Part shown: piece by piece, positions 11,901 to 25,448 of the stretch | Position numbering within the stretch: position 1 is the first letter of the stretch | How the letters are laid out: each line of letters opens with the position of its first letter | NCBI GenBank assembly: GCA_025667525.1 | Contig: CM046878.1 | Span: 577,634,868 to 577,698,867, forward strand | Reading direction: 5' to 3' | From: Glebionis coronaria | Taxonomy: Eukaryota; Streptophyta; Magnoliopsida; Asterales; Asteraceae | Length of the DNA stretch: 64,000 bases | Program-made: the position numbers and the translations under genes | The notes under the pieces: model-generated | The model's input: only the letters and a program-made list of their open reading frames with translations | Told to the model about the DNA's origin: nothing | Database searches by the model: none

Positions 11901-12783
11901 TACAAGTCAAAAAACTAACAACACAATTATTAATTTTAAAGGTACCTGCAACACTTGCAGAACCCATAGTATTATCTCCGGAAACACTCAGTAACTTCAT
12001 CAATCTTTGATACTGATCAGAGGTGAGAGTGTGAGATACACTCTGACCTTGATCACCTTTATTATCATTAACACTAACATTATGAACATTACTTTGAGTA
12101 GCATTTTTATTATTCCTTTTGAAATTAGCAGGATAATCAATTAGCTCAAAACATATGTTTATAGTATGACCAGTCATATTACAATGTTTGCAAACAAGAT
12201 TGCTATTTCTATAACCACCAGACCTAGTCTTGTTAGAATTCCAAGTATTATTAATATTTTTATTAAACCCTTTATTCCAATTATTAGAATTCCCACAAGA
12301 CTTAACAACAAAAGCAGATGGCCCAGACTTAGGATTCTTGGAAGAACCAAGACTATTCCTATGGGATTCATCCCTAGATAATGTAGCAAAAGTAGTTCTA
12401 ACATCTGGTATATGATCAGATGTAAGAATCTGACTTCTCACAACACTATAACAATCACCAAGACCAATGAGAAACTGCATCAGCCTAAGAAGCTAATCAT
12501 GCTCCTTAAGAGCCTCAGAATCCTTACAAGTATAGTCAGGCAAATCAACAAGAGAATCAAACTGTCTCCACAGAGAATTACACTCATGATAATATTCAGA
12601 TAATGACATACCAGATTAAGTTAAAGTATAGATTTTAAGATGTAGATTATATATATCAAAACCATCCTGTTTATTTTAGGTTTCCTCAAGTTCATCCCAA
12701 ACATCTTAAGCATATTTAGAAAATATTTGACCCTTATACAAATCTGGTGAAACACAACCAAGTAACCACAAAAGCACAACAGT
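8969..12783 (-). pseudogene. Ty1/copia pol and distal gag, minus strand, broken
   Basis: Read on the minus strand from right to left. The distal gag has a CCHC zinc knuckle (CKHCNMTGHTINIC, near 12,150-12,195). The protease region has a damaged site (RDYGASQHL, 11,823-11,850; family consensus D[ST]GA). Integrase is at about 11,417-10,900 (LDVLGPY...DDYTRSVWVFLL). RT is at 10,000-9,290 with [20 protein letters not shown] and YVNDIVITG, where the catalytic YVDD has become YVND. RNase H starts at 9,130-8,969. In-frame stops and frameshifts are frequent. A gypsy LTR truncates the left end and a gypsy insertion at 12,784 separates it from its gag N-terminus at 25.4-25.7 kb. Confidence 0.88.
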
Positions 12784-15404
12784 TGTAACACCCCACTTTG
12801 GCATGTGGACCGTTACATGATAATTATGGCGTGTCATAAAAGCATGCAAGGAAAATATGTAATAAAACATACATGACCATAAAGGAAACCGGAATCAAAC
12901 ATCGACTCCTAAACATAAACTCAATAATCTACATAAAGTAAATGGAATGCAAAAGTAATAGAAATAATAAGGTAGCTCCCATCCTATGCACGTCCGCTAA
13001 ATGCTTAAGTTCGTCCTTGGGTACCTGCCGTATGAGTCATGGAAAGAAAATACGATTGAGCAATACGCTCAGTGAGCGGATAAAATGACATGATAAGAAT
13101 ATCTGCAATATAAAAGAGAGATCTGTAATAGTAAGCTGAACAGATTAAAGTACAAAGGCTGAAAGACTGATAAGTAAAATGCAGCGGAAAACTGTGTATG
13201 TCCCGGAAAACATGGTTTATAACTGGTGAAGCTGAACTATTAACTATTTAATATAATAACTTGTAACTACTGTATTTTAAATGCCAAGAGCTTATATAGG
13301 TCATGTACTGTAACAACGTATGCATGAATACATAGAGGGGTGACCTCGTCATGCTCTAGAGGGGTGACCACTAAATAAACTGGGTGGAGGGATCAACTCT
13401 AATGTGAAGGATGTAGAGCACACACCACATTCACCTGCTAACCTTTAAACTGATAACCTATGATGCACCCATAAGCCCCGCTGATAATACTAATAAATGG
13501 CCAAGCTGACATAAAGGGGACGTTGTGAGACATCACTCCCCGCAAAGGAGTCATGACACCGATGCCTCAAGTGTCATGGTTATGGTACCTCCGTAACTAG
13601 TTATAAATGGTCATGCATGTATATAAAGCTCAGGCAATTAATATAGTTATCATGGCAATCATGTAAAGTTTTAAAACATATAACTTGGAAAACAGATGGT
13701 TGCAGACGGGGAATCCTAATCATGCATAAGAAAGGAAGTCCATACTAAAGGACGGAAAATTCGTACTTTATGTCCAGTAAACAACAAAAGATGAAAAGGC
13801 GGAAAGAATACTACTCCCACTTCACGTAAGCTACATAATAAAGGACGTATATGAGTTCCTTGTTCATTAATAAGTTACTTGTTCTTAATTTTTAATTACT
13901 TGTTCATGACTTGAGTTACTTGTTCATGCTTTATCGTGTATTTCCTTAATATTATGCGCTCATGTGTTCTTGATTAATGTATTTCATGTTTCTTGTGTTA
14001 TTATACTTGGTATTTTCATAACTAGTACTTTCTATAAATAGCATGTTTCCATAGATAGTACCTAACAATTATTAACTATTTATTATAAGTTACCTACCAT
14101 TTATATGTAGTTAACTATATTTCATAATACTGATATTCTAATTGTTCCAATTCACGAGTACATTGTTGTTTATATTTTTAATTCACTTCCATGCACACAT
14201 ATGTTATATGTTAACCGAATATTATAACCCAAAATATTTATCAATCATATTGTTCTTATTATGTGCAGAACCAAGACAAAAGAGGCATGTGTGAGAACAT
14301 ACTTGTTATTGCTGCATTTTCAAAACCAACACAACGCCGGTGCATGAAAACATATTTCTACTTCTGTTCAGAATGCTGATAAAACTTGTCTATAACAAAG
14401 TAATCACTTTTGCTAGCGGCAATTGTTTCATGTAGTATAACCTTTAGATAATCGATTGATTTGCTACATTTTATGAAATCTTGATTTGCTTGTTTTAGAT
14501 CCAAGTTTTGAATCCTTAAATATTAATCAATAGATACCAATCCATAAGCTTTTAAATATACAATGAGAAGAATGGCAGTTAACATCTTTTTAAGATTTTA
14601 AACTTGAACTTTGTGAGCCTTTTAGAATATATCATCTTACTTTCTTTTTTTTTGCAATATATCAGTAATACAACGAATTAACATGGTAATGGTGGTGTGC
14701 AACGATTGATTCATATGTTGCAATACAAAGTTATAAAATAATACCTCTAGGCTAAACAAGGTGTAAACCGAAAACGCGAACCCGAACGCTAATAATAAAC
14801 GAATTGCTACTGAACCAGCAAACCGACATGCCCGAACAACTAAAACCAATCGCGAACCAGATTCTTAGTCCTACAAGGACTCGAACCGAACCCAAACACA
14901 ACTCGAACTAACCCGACTGATGGGGCTATTTCCCTCCTTCGATGGTGAAACAGAAACAAGGTCGCGGTCAACCTCCATAGACGAACATCAAAATTATTTT
15001 GTTACAGTGGCTTATGTATTTTACCTTTCTTGTTATGTGTGAATGATTAGTTGAAGAAGTAAGGCTATAAGAAGAAAATATGGGCTTATAACCCGGCCTC
15101 ACAATATGATGGCGAGCATTTCGTATATATGTTTCCTTAGTTTCATTAAGTAAATATTTTCATTTATTTGATTCTATCTTCTATATATACGTAACATTGT
15201 AACTGATATTTTATTCATATGTTGCTTGTATATATGGTGAGTGGTCAACTAAAATAAGAAGTAAATAACACAATTTTGGTCCAAGATTTTAGTGCATTGT
15301 TTAGGCGTGATTAATTGCTTTTAGCATTCAAAAAGTTTTTTTTTAACTTTAAGTCATAACCGAAATGACGAAATAAAATACGAACTAAAATTTTAGGTTT
15401 TACA
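12784..15404 (-). repeat. 3' LTR of the minus-strand gypsy element
   Basis: The 2,621-bp sequence is closely matched by 19,955-21,556 plus 24,434-25,448. Divergence is a few percent by eye, with small indels. It contains a minus-strand shadow ORF (14,637-14,849) also present in the other copy (24,627-24,893). I treat that as LTR sequence, not a gene. Confidence 0.88.
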
Positions 15405-17530
15405 ACTCTTCCTCTCTAAAAATAAATTTTCGTCCTCGAAAATAAAATGGACAATACGGATTTTATAATTCTTCCCCTCAAAAAAAAAGAAAATTTTGTC
15501 CTCAAAATTAAAAATTGATATGGCAGAAAAGAACATGGACATGACGTGGCTGAAGAGAACATGAAACGTGAGATGGCTGAGAAGATATACTTGGATCATA
15601 AAGAAAATGAGGATACGGATCTAGATAGACTCCTCTGTTTTCCCCAAGTGGCTTCCCGCTTGTGATGGTTCCTCCAAAGGATCTTGACAAAGGGATTAAT
15701 CTTTGGTCTTAATGACCCTGTCTTGACGATACTGAAAAATTTATGGTTCTATAACTTAAGATGGATCTTCCTGAATTGATCTAATGGATAAGATATAACA
15801 TTTAGGATACATGAAACGATACGGTACAAAATAACATGAAAGAATGACATTTATATCTCTTAGTAATGATACTGAAGACGTATAGGAACGTAATACGTGA
15901 ACAATTGTGAACGTCATACATGATCAATTGTGAACGTGATTCGCAAACATATGGTGCACGTGGTGCATGGAATAATATATCAATAATGAGATACGAGAGA
16001 CACGCCGTGAACGTGATACGTGGGCATATCGTGAACGTATGATGACTGAGGAGGTGAAACGTGACTTGAAACGTTTGTCTGCGGATGGAAAGTTGTGCTA
16101 AACTTGAGTCTGGTTTCCCAAGATTTTTGTAACCCTTTCCAAAACGAGACGTGAACATGGATCATGAGATGAAACAAGAAAATGAACGCGAACAAGGTCA
16201 TGAACGCGAACGTGAACATCAATCATGAGATGGAATAAAATATGAACGGAAACAAAATCATAATTGGGATCTTGAGATGTAGACGTGGATGAAAACATAA
16301 ACGTGAATACTAACGTAACCGTGAATATGAACATGAACGTGAACGAAAATCTCTATCTGATATGATGGTTGATGGAATACTATGAAATTGTACGATCTCT
16401 TGTTCAACTTTCTGTAGATCGGCTAACTGCATAATCTCTTTGGATGAAAGAAAACATGTAAGCTGGGTTAACTAGTTGACAATGACTTAAATAGTATCAT
16501 TCTTCTTCTGAGTCTGTGGAAATTTGATAACAAAATCCATAAAGATTTTGTCCCTTTTTTGTTCAGAATTCCTACTGGTTCACTGGTATGTCGGCGTTCT
16601 ATCTTAACCTGCTGGTATGTCAGGCATTTAGATATGAACCTAGCAGCATCTTGGTTCATATTGCTTCACCAAGATGTGGTTTTAAAACATGGTACCTTGT
16701 AGAACTTGGATGCATGGAAATTGGAAAAATATAAGTCTCGGTAAAATAAACCTCTCTTAGCGTAGGATCTTTTGGAATATGTAACCTAGTGTAAGATTCT
16801 CTCCCTTCCGCGAAAGCCTAGTCATGGTAAAGCTATTGGTGAGGAATATCAACAATGTCTATGGTAGTAACTAACTGAACTCCATAAAACTTCGTACTTG
16901 AGTCACAAACGTCGGTCTTGACCATCTGGTGATGGCCTTCACCTTCGCAGGATTCATGGAATTTATTTCTGCTGAAATAATGTGTCTCGGAAATGCCACT
17001 TTGTTCAACTGAAACTCACATCTGGAAAGCCGCGTATACAATTTTTCCAATCGGAGATCTGCAAAACTGTGAAAAGATGATTCCCGTGTTCTTCTCAAGA
17101 CTTGGAAAGATCAGGATGTTAGCGATGAATATACTGACGAACTTGTATAAGAATTCATGGGAAATTTGATTCAACAATTCCATAATATAGCTGGACCATT
17201 TGGGGACCCAAAAGCATGATCACAAATTTAGGGAGACCATAATGAGTGCAAAAAGCAGTTTTGGAAATGTCATGTTCTTTCTCTCACCATTGATGGTAGC
17301 ATGATCGTGATGTGTTCTTGGGAGAATATTTAAGATTTCGTAATAGATCAGATAAACCTTCTCTACGTGGAATGAATATCGATTATGAATGATGATCTTG
17401 TCAGAATTTTGGTGGTCGATACATGATCTCATGTTACCGGCCTTCTTCTTGACAAACAGAAACGGTGCACCTCCTGGTGGTGCACTAGGGCGAATAAAGC
17501 CTCGTTCCAGCAACTCTTGCAGCTAATCTT
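15405..17530 (-). pseudogene. decayed gypsy pol (RT and integrase remnants)
   Basis: Minus-strand reading shows the RT start with LLERGFIRPSAPPGGAPF, VKKKAGNMRSCIDHQN and NRYSFH (17,513-17,350). Later RT fragments with RLSRCEFQLNKVAFPRH follow at 17,098-16,871. An integrase zinc-region fragment (FISKCLTYQQVKIERRH) is at about 16,650-16,590. RNase H and most of integrase are deleted or unreadable. Stops interrupt every domain. Confidence 0.8.
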
Positions 17531-19938
17531 GCAACTCCTTTAACTCAGCTGAAGCCCTGCGATAAGGAGTTTTTAAAATAGGTTATGTACTTGAAACAAG
17601 CTCGATGTTAAACTCTGTCTCATGGTTAGCAAGGAATTTCTGGAAACCCTTTTGGAATTGCATCTGAAAACTCTGTAATAATCTACTGATCATGAATTTA
17701 AGGAACTTCAGAAGTCGCATCATAAATGGTGACTAGAAAGTATTCGCAGCTATAGGATAATAATTCCCGTGCTTGTAAAGAAAAATAATTTGTACTGATT
17801 GTTTTGACAGGAAACAAGATGAAAGTACTTAGGATTTAGTAAGACGGACCTTGTCTTCAAATAGAAGAAAGACCTTTATAAAATATGGGTGATACTATGA
17901 AATCTTTTCTGGCTGGGAGGTAGATAATACATGATTTAAGATGAAGCTAACATATGAATACGTGAAGTAAACGTGGTAGATCTCACTGAATGTGTTCGTC
18001 TGTAACCTCACAGAACGAACACCGTGTGTCTAACCTGGACAATACTCATATGGTGGTATGTGAATTTTTATTGGTCTGATTTATGTGTGGCATAACAGAA
18101 TGGATATACCCCCTTAGAGGGTACCCTAAATTTCTGAGGGCCTAGTTTAGAAGACATACTGAAGTTATGAGTTTTGACTCGTACTTTGAGAAAATATTCT
18201 TATGACATGTACCATGACTGGTGTCCTGACATGTGTCTTCCAAAATGATACTTGAGACCTGTATCTTGATTGATGTCTTGACATATGTTTTTGGTAGGTG
18301 GATACGAATAAGGTTGAAAATTTTTGGTAACTGCTAGGGTTGGCGGACCGGTTAGACTGCTGACCTCTGTAATTCGGTTCACGCCCGTTTTGTAGTTCCG
18401 ATGGTTACTGACTGATTAATTATAAGCATGGTGGTTGTCATTACTGCCTTGCCTATCAGTTATATGACTGTTATCATTCTAACCGTGGTTCATGTAACTA
18501 TTCTGCTAGGTGGCCGGCTGGGTACCAATTCCCACTCTTCTGGCTAAAATATAGCTGAGTGACGTGTGGCATTTAACTAAGGACGTAATGGCAAGGAATG
18601 GGATGGTAGCGTCTAATGGGTGAAGTATATTCTTGTCTGGAATTTCAATCTATAGTTTTCGTCCCTGCTCCGTAGGGTCTTCATATTATGAACATCATAA
18701 ACATCTTTTAGAATCTCTAAGGTATCAGCAGCATCAGCATTCGTAAAGTTTCTGAGGTGTGAGCAGCATCAGTATCTGGTAAAATTTACAGCTTATGGGC
18801 AGCATCAGCATCTAGTATAATATCGGTGAGTAGAATACGCCTGAGATGACTGAGAGACTGTACATGGAGTACGCATGAAATACTGCACATGGCACCGATG
18901 GCAAATTTTATGGGATGATCGATACTGGTGTCAATCATCTGACATGATCAAAAGAAATAAATTGATTTAAACGGTAGCAACTGAACTGAAACGAGTAACA
19001 TGATAGGCTGGTCATTCCTGCGTAGACTTAATGCTGGTTGTATAGAGGCTCAAAAGTATGATTAAACGGAGTTCCATCAATGGTTAGCATGAAGACATGA
19101 TTGATGAAGACCAAACATGATTTATCATGAAAACATAATCTTACTGAAATCCTTCCGACTTCCGTATCTTAGCATGAAAACATCATTACCCTGCTGAAAA
19201 CATAATCCTCATAAGGAGACATGAAACTTAATCAGTGTGAAAATCGACATACACGTGAGAGTATGAAAACTTGACTGTTATAAGGAACATAAAAGGATAA
19301 TCAACTGAGGTTTAACATCAACTGGTGTGGATAGCTATGGTTCAATCCACAAAATTCAAAGGATACGACATTTGACTAAGTATGGACGATTCTAATTCGA
19401 TCCATACTTGTCAAAATTTACGACAACTATCATGTATAGAAATTAACAATCTGGGACTAAATATGGATGGTTGTAATCCAATCCTTACCAGTCAAACTTC
19501 AATGAAACATCGTGATATGAGCAAAGGTGAACGCCTATGGGTCGGTTCACAAAATAACATTCAACTGAAAACATGGAATTTAAACTAAGCAATGGTGAAA
19601 CGCCTATGGGTCGGTTCACCAAATAACAATCGACTGAAAACATGAATCTGACATGAGTAAGGGTGAACGCCTATGGGTCGGTTCACAACACATAATCTAA
19701 AATGGCAAAGGTGAACGCCTATGGGTCGGTTCAGCAAAATAAAAATTCTACAAAAAAGCACAAGGGACTAAATATGGCCAGTCCTGTACCAACCTTTTAC
19801 TTAGACAAATTTTGAAGAAAACTGACTGATAAATTCATGAGAAACATGGAAGAGAACAAACGCCAAAATCTAGGAAGTTTCCTGGTGACTACCCACTAGT
19901 CACAGGTCAAGTTTTAGAGCCTACAGGTCGAACCTTGG
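17531..19938 (-). pseudogene. decayed gypsy gag/protease and leader region
   Basis: By position this should hold gag and protease. Directly upstream of RT, ETEFNIELVSST...PYRRASAELKELQ is readable with stops (17,640-17,520). Further right there are N/Q-rich fragments around 18,350-18,560, but no intact zinc knuckle or protease motif. From about 19,380 on the sequence is a repeat-bearing leader. Confidence 0.5.
19521..19735. repeat. four copies of GGTGAACGCCTATGGGTCGG in the gypsy leader
   Basis: Copies begin near 19,527, 19,588, 19,660 and 19,710. The second carries an extra A. Each is followed by TTCAC or TTCAG and an A-rich spacer that often includes ACTGAAAACATG. They lie between the PBS and the expected gag start on the minus strand. 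Confidence 0.85.
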
Positions 19939-19950
19939 GCTCTGATACCA
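19939..19950 (-). promoter_or_regulatory. primer-binding site (initiator tRNA-Met type)
   Basis: On the minus strand this reads TGGTATCAGAGC, the classic plant retroelement PBS complementary to the 3' end of initiator tRNA-Met. It lies five bases from the LTR edge at 19,955. Confidence 0.88.
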
Positions 19951-21556
19951 TAACTGTAACGCCCCAATTTGACAAGTGGACCGTTAAATGAAAATTATGG
20001 TGTGTTATCAAAGCATGCAAGGAAATTATGTAATAAAACATACATGACCATAAAGGAAACCGGAATCAAACATCGGCTCCTAAACATAAACTCAACAATC
20101 TGCATAAAGTAAATGGAATGCAAAAGGAATAGAAGTAGTAAGGTAGCTCCCATCCTATGCACATCCGCTAAATGCTCAAGTTCGTCCTTGAATACCTGCC
20201 GTATGAGTCATGGAAAGAAAATACGGCTGAGCAATACGCTCATTGAATGGATAAAATGACATGATAAGAATATCTGGAATATAAAAGAGAGATCTGTAAT
20301 AATAAGTTGAACAGATATAAGTACATAGGCTGAAAGACTGATAAGTAAAATGCAACGGAAAACTGTCTATGTCCCAAAAAACCTGGTTTATAACTGGTAA
20401 AGCTGAACTATTAACTGTTTAATATAATAACCTGTAATTACTGTATTTTAAATGCCAAGAGCTTATATTGGTCATGTACTGTAACAACGTATGCATGAAT
20501 AAATAGAGGGGTGACCTCGTCATGCTGTAGAGGAGTGACCTCTAAATAAACTGGGTGGAGGGATCAACTCCAATGTGAAGGATGTAGAGCACACACCACA
20601 TTCACCTGATAAGCTGTAAACTGATAACCTATGATGCACCCATACGCCCCGCTAATAATACTGATAAATGGCCAAGCTGAAATAAAAGGGACGCTGCGAG
20701 AAATCACTCCCCGTAGAGGAGTCATGACACCGGTGCCTCAAGTGTCATGGTTACGTTACCTCCGTAACTAGTTATAACTGGTCATGCATATATATAAACC
20801 TCAGACAATTAATATAGTTATCATGGAAATCATGTAAATTTTTAAAACATATAACTGGGAAAACAGATGGCTGCAGACAGGGAATCCTAATCATGCATAG
20901 GAAAGGAAGTCCATACTAAAGGACGGAAAATCCGTACCTTATGTCCAGTAAACAACAAAAGATGAAAAGGCGGAAAGAATTCTACCCGGACTTCACGTAA
21001 GCTACATAATAAAGGACGTGTGTGAGTTTCTTATTCATTAATAAGTTACTTGTTCTTAATTTTTAATTACTTGTTCATGACTTGAGTTACTTGTTCATGC
21101 TTTATCGTGGATTTCCTTAATATTATGCGTTCATGTGTTCTTGATTAATGTATTTCATGTTTCTTGTGTTATTATACTTGGTATTTCCATAATTAGTACT
21201 TCCATAAATAGCATGTTTCCATATATAGTACCTAACAATTTTTAACTATTTATTATAAGTTACCTACCATTTATAAGTAGTTAATTATATTTCATAATAG
21301 TGATTTTCTAATTGTTCCAATTCACGAGTACATTGTTTTTTATATTTTTAATTCACTTCCATGCACACATATGTTATATGTTAACCGAATATTATAACCC
21401 AAAATATTTATCAATCATATTGTTCTTTTTATTTACAGAACCAAGACAAAAGAGGCATGTTGAGAATATACTTGTTATTGTTGTGGTTTCGAAACCAACA
21501 CAACGCCGGTGCATGAAACATATTTATACTTCTGTTCAGAATGCTGATAAAACTTG

Positions 21557-24428
21557 TGTAAAACCCGCATGCTTTTACCATGAATAGTGCCCTTAAGATC
21601 GTACGTCCTAGATTAAAACTTACCTCATTTAGTATTGATCACATTCATGTGCTAATAATCAAGCAAGTGCATACATGTATGACATGATAAGTATCGATTA
21701 CGTATGAACTCATGATAAACAGTTAATAAATATGTCACGTGAACATAATTAAATCATGATCACCATTTAAAATACGAACTAGAATAATTACATAAATACA
21801 TATAATATAATTACGAGCGTTAAAATTACGATAAACGACATGATAAAATAAACAGAAACACTTTAAACACGAACACGTTAACCACGAACGAACACGAAAC
21901 ATCGGGACACGAGAAAGGTACGGGTACCCCATGTGGGGCCCCCATACCCACGGCACAACAACCAAGAATGGGCTAAGCCCATGGACTTTTACAAGTAAAG
22001 GGGGGTTATGGTAAAAACTATTTTTCATTTTCACTTTTCAAGAAAGAAAACATAAACCCTAAAAGATTTTCTCCTCCTCCTCTTTGCTCTCTCTTGTGCC
22101 GCCACCTAGAACACCACCATAGGAGGGTGTTGTTGATTTTTGACATTAAAAACAAGTGCTAGAAACCGTGTTTGTTCATCCCCTTTCAAGCTACGTATTG
22201 GTATATCATTCTAAACCTTTCTTTTTAATTCTTTTTAATCTTTGATAATTTTCATGAACATGTTATTATTATTCTTATTAAAACATGATGTTAAACATTG
22301 ATCTAACATGTTTTGGGGTAAATTAAAATCAAAGAATGATTTAAAAAGGGTGTTTGTTTTTAGCCGCCTAGCATAACAAACCCGAAGGGGGTTTGGTTTG
22401 CTTATTACCGCCACCACCAAGACCATTTTTGGTCTTGGTTGGTGCTTGTGGGGCCCACGACAGCAAGGAGGCACACGTGCCCCGAGTTTGGCTCGGGGTA
22501 CGGTGTCGAATTCATGCCCGATTTATGGTTCGTTGGTTAAATCATGATTTATGCTACATGTTAATTTTTATGAATTATGAACTTAGGATATAAATTAATT
22601 AATAACATGAAATATTAATTAAATCATGACTTAGGTTATTTTAATTATTAATTTAGCATGATATTAATTTAACCTAAGTATTTTTATGTTATAAGTTATA
22701 ATTAATTAATTATTTAAAACATGCCTATAATTAATTAATTTAGACATGACTTAGGTTATATTATTAATAATAATAATACACATTTTAACCTAAGTATCTT
22801 ATTTCATTTTAATTAAAACATGTTATACTTTAATTAAAATACTTAACCTATAGTTTAATTAAAATACATGAAATAATAATTAAACTATACACTATATCAT
22901 ATGACTTAAGAAATCAGCTTATAAACACGTAGACTTATATGTTAGCTTATGTAACCAGCTTAATTCTATATATGGAAATCTATCTAATTCAGGCAGCTAA
23001 TCTAATCATGGAAACCTTCTATATATGGAAACTTATTTAATTAAGGCAGCTGATCTATTTTTGGAAACTTTCTATTTTTAGAAACTAATCTATTTTAAGC
23101 AGTAAATTCTATTTTAGGAAACTTTCTATTTTTGGTAACTTTCTATTTTTGGAAACTTTCTATTTTTGGAAACTTTCTATTTTTGGAAACTTTCTATTTT
23201 TGGAAACCTGCTATTTTTGGAAAGTTACTTATTATTACACAGTAAGTATAGTAATACATGAAATACCAGTAATACTTAATCAGATTAATCAAAATACAAG
23301 ATAAACACAGTTTAAGGCTTTAAACAGTAAACCATGACTTAAAACATATAAAGTAAGCTAAGATAAGACATAAAACCCAGTACGTAATCAGTGTTTCGAT
23401 ACTTATACACGTGTGTATTCATGTAGCGATAGTGATCCAGAAGTAGGATTCTCTCTTCCATTCATTCACTGGGCTTGAGGTACGGATTCCTGTCCTTTCA
23501 GTATGGACATTCTTTCCTTATTAGGATTTCCCCGTATGCAGCCAACTGTTTTCCCCAGCATTTGTTTTATTGTTTTGAACTGCTTATGTTTAATTAGCAT
23601 AATCTATAGCCATATACAAGCATGACCAGTGTCACCTAGTTATGGAGGTACCATAACCATAACATTGGAGGCACCAATGTTATGACTTCCCCACGGCGGA
23701 GTGATTGCTCATGGCGTCCCTTTCAGTTTTGGCCATATTATTATATCATGTGGGGCGTATGGGTGCATCCTAGTTACATGTTTTATTCAGTATTTCATGG
23801 TGAATGTGGTGTGTGCCTTGCATCCTTCACAAGGAGTTGATCCCTCCTACCCAGACCAGTATATTAATTAGAGGCATCCCCTCTAATCAGCATGATGAGG
23901 TCACCCCTCCAAGTATTCATGCACGTGACCTTTTCATGACCTATATGGGCTATGGTATATATATGTTAAAACAGTTTTCATAAGATAAACATAAGGCTTT
24001 TCAAACTATAAAACCAGTTTTCTCAATACGTAACCAGTCTACTCAGAACTTAGTCTTCCGCTGTTATATGTTACATGCTTATCCTATTTCATGCTATATT
24101 GTATATCCGTGCACTGAGCGTTTTGCTCAGCCGTTACTTTCCTTTCCATGTCCCAAAACGGCAGGTACCCAAGACTCGAGCATTTGGAGGACATGCATAG
24201 GATGGAAGCTGCCATAGACTTCTTCTCCTGTTTCCTTCATATATTTATGCTTGTTTAGTCTTTCTTTCAGTTCATTTACTTTCTTATGTTTTGGGCTTAT
24301 GTTTGGGAACCGATGTTTGATTCCGGTTTTCCCTATGGTCATGTATGTTTTACTACATATTACCTTGCATGCTTTGAAGACACGCCATAATTACGCGTGA
24401 CATTCCATTTATCAAAATGGGTGTTACA
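21557..24428 (+). mobile_element. solo LTR of a related gypsy element, 2,872 bp
   Basis: It begins TGTAAAACCC and ends GGGTGTTACA. Perfect 5-bp target duplications ACTTG lie at 21,552-21,556 and 24,429-24,433. No internal region is present, so it is a solo LTR left by LTR-LTR recombination. Its last 170 bp (from about 24,260) are related in inverted orientation to the first 170 bp of the host element's LTR. It is therefore a family relative inserted antiparallel. Confidence 0.9.
23040..23226. repeat. tandem repeat of a 17-bp unit, GGAAACTTTCTATTTTT
   Basis: About ten copies, the central five nearly identical, lie inside the solo LTR. Noncoding, probably slippage-generated. Confidence 0.9.
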
Positions 24429-25448
24429 ACTTGTCTATAACAAAGTAATTACTTTTGCTAGCGGCAACTGTTTCATGTAGTATAACCTTTAGATAATCGA
24501 TTGACTTGCTACATTTTGTGAAATCACGATTTATTGCTTGTTTTTTATCCAAGTTTTGAATCCTTAAATATTAATCAATAGATACCAATCCATTAGCTTT
24601 CAAATGTACAATGAGAAGAATGCCAGTTAACATCTTTTTAAGATTTTAAACTTGAACTTTGTGAGCCTTTTAGAATATATCATCTTACATTTTTTTTGCA
24701 ATATATCAGTAATACAACGAATTAACATGGTAATGGTGGTGTGCAACGATTGATTTATATGTTGCAAGACAAATTTATTAAATAATACCTCTCGGCTAAA
24801 CAAGGTGGAAACCGAAAACGCGAACCCGAACGCTAAGAATAAATGAGTTGCTGCTGAACCAGCGAACCGACATGCCCGAACAACTAAAACCAATCACGAA
24901 CCAGATTTTTAGTCCCACAAGAACTCGAACCGAACCCAAACACAACTCGAACTAACCCGACTGGTGGGGCTATTTCCCTCCTTCGATGGTGAAACAGAAA
25001 CAAGGTCGCGGTCAACCTCCATAGACGAACATCAAAATTATTTTGTTACAGTGGCTTATGTATTTTACCTTTCTTGTTTATGTGTGAATGATTAGTTGAA
25101 GAAGTAAGGCTATAATAAGAAAATATGGGCTTATAACTCGGCCTCACAATATGATGGCGAGCAGTTCGTACATATGTTTCCTTAGTTTCATTTAAGTAAA
25201 TATTTTCATTTATTTGATTCTATCTTCTATATATACGTAACATTGTAACTGATATTTTCTTCATATGTTGCTTGTATATATGATGAGTGGTCAACGAAAA
25301 TAAGAATTAGATAACACAATTTTGGTCCAAGATTTTAGTGCATTGTTTAGGCGTGATTAATTGGTTTTAGCATTCAAAAAGTTTTTTTAACTTTAAGTCA
25401 TAACCGAAATGAGGAAATAAAATACGAACTAATATTTTGGGTTTTACA

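Larger units (their letters stand above)
12784..25448 (-). mobile_element. minus-strand Ty3/gypsy element with both LTRs, inserted in the copia gag
   Basis: LTRs lie at 12,784-15,404 and 19,955-25,448; the second is interrupted by a solo LTR. Without the interruption the lengths are 2,621 and about 2,617 bp. Element ends are TGTAAC and TTTACA as read on the plus strand. Target duplications are ACAGT (12,779-12,783) and ACAGC (25,449-25,453), one mismatch. Removing the element rejoins the copia gag in frame (reading ...NAVVLLWLLGCVSPDLY), which confirms the boundaries. The polypurine tract (AGAGAGGAAGAG on the minus strand) is just right of 15,404; the PBS is at 19,939-19,950. Confidence 0.9.
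19955..25448 (-). repeat. 5' LTR of the minus-strand gypsy element, split by a solo LTR
   Basis: The two pieces are 19,955-21,556 and 24,429-25,448. Together they match the LTR at 12,784-15,404 throughout. The join is inside AACTTGTCTATAAC, as in the unsplit copy at about 14,380. Confidence 0.88.

Noticed and set aside
14637..14849. Minus-strand ORF beginning MVLVVRACRFAGS, also at 24,627-24,893
   Set aside because: It is present in both LTRs of one gypsy element and differs by frameshift at its end, so it is repeated LTR sequence rather than a gene.
19521..19735. CRISPR-like look of the 20-bp repeats
   Set aside because: Only four copies with unequal, related spacers, in a plant gypsy leader; not a CRISPR array.
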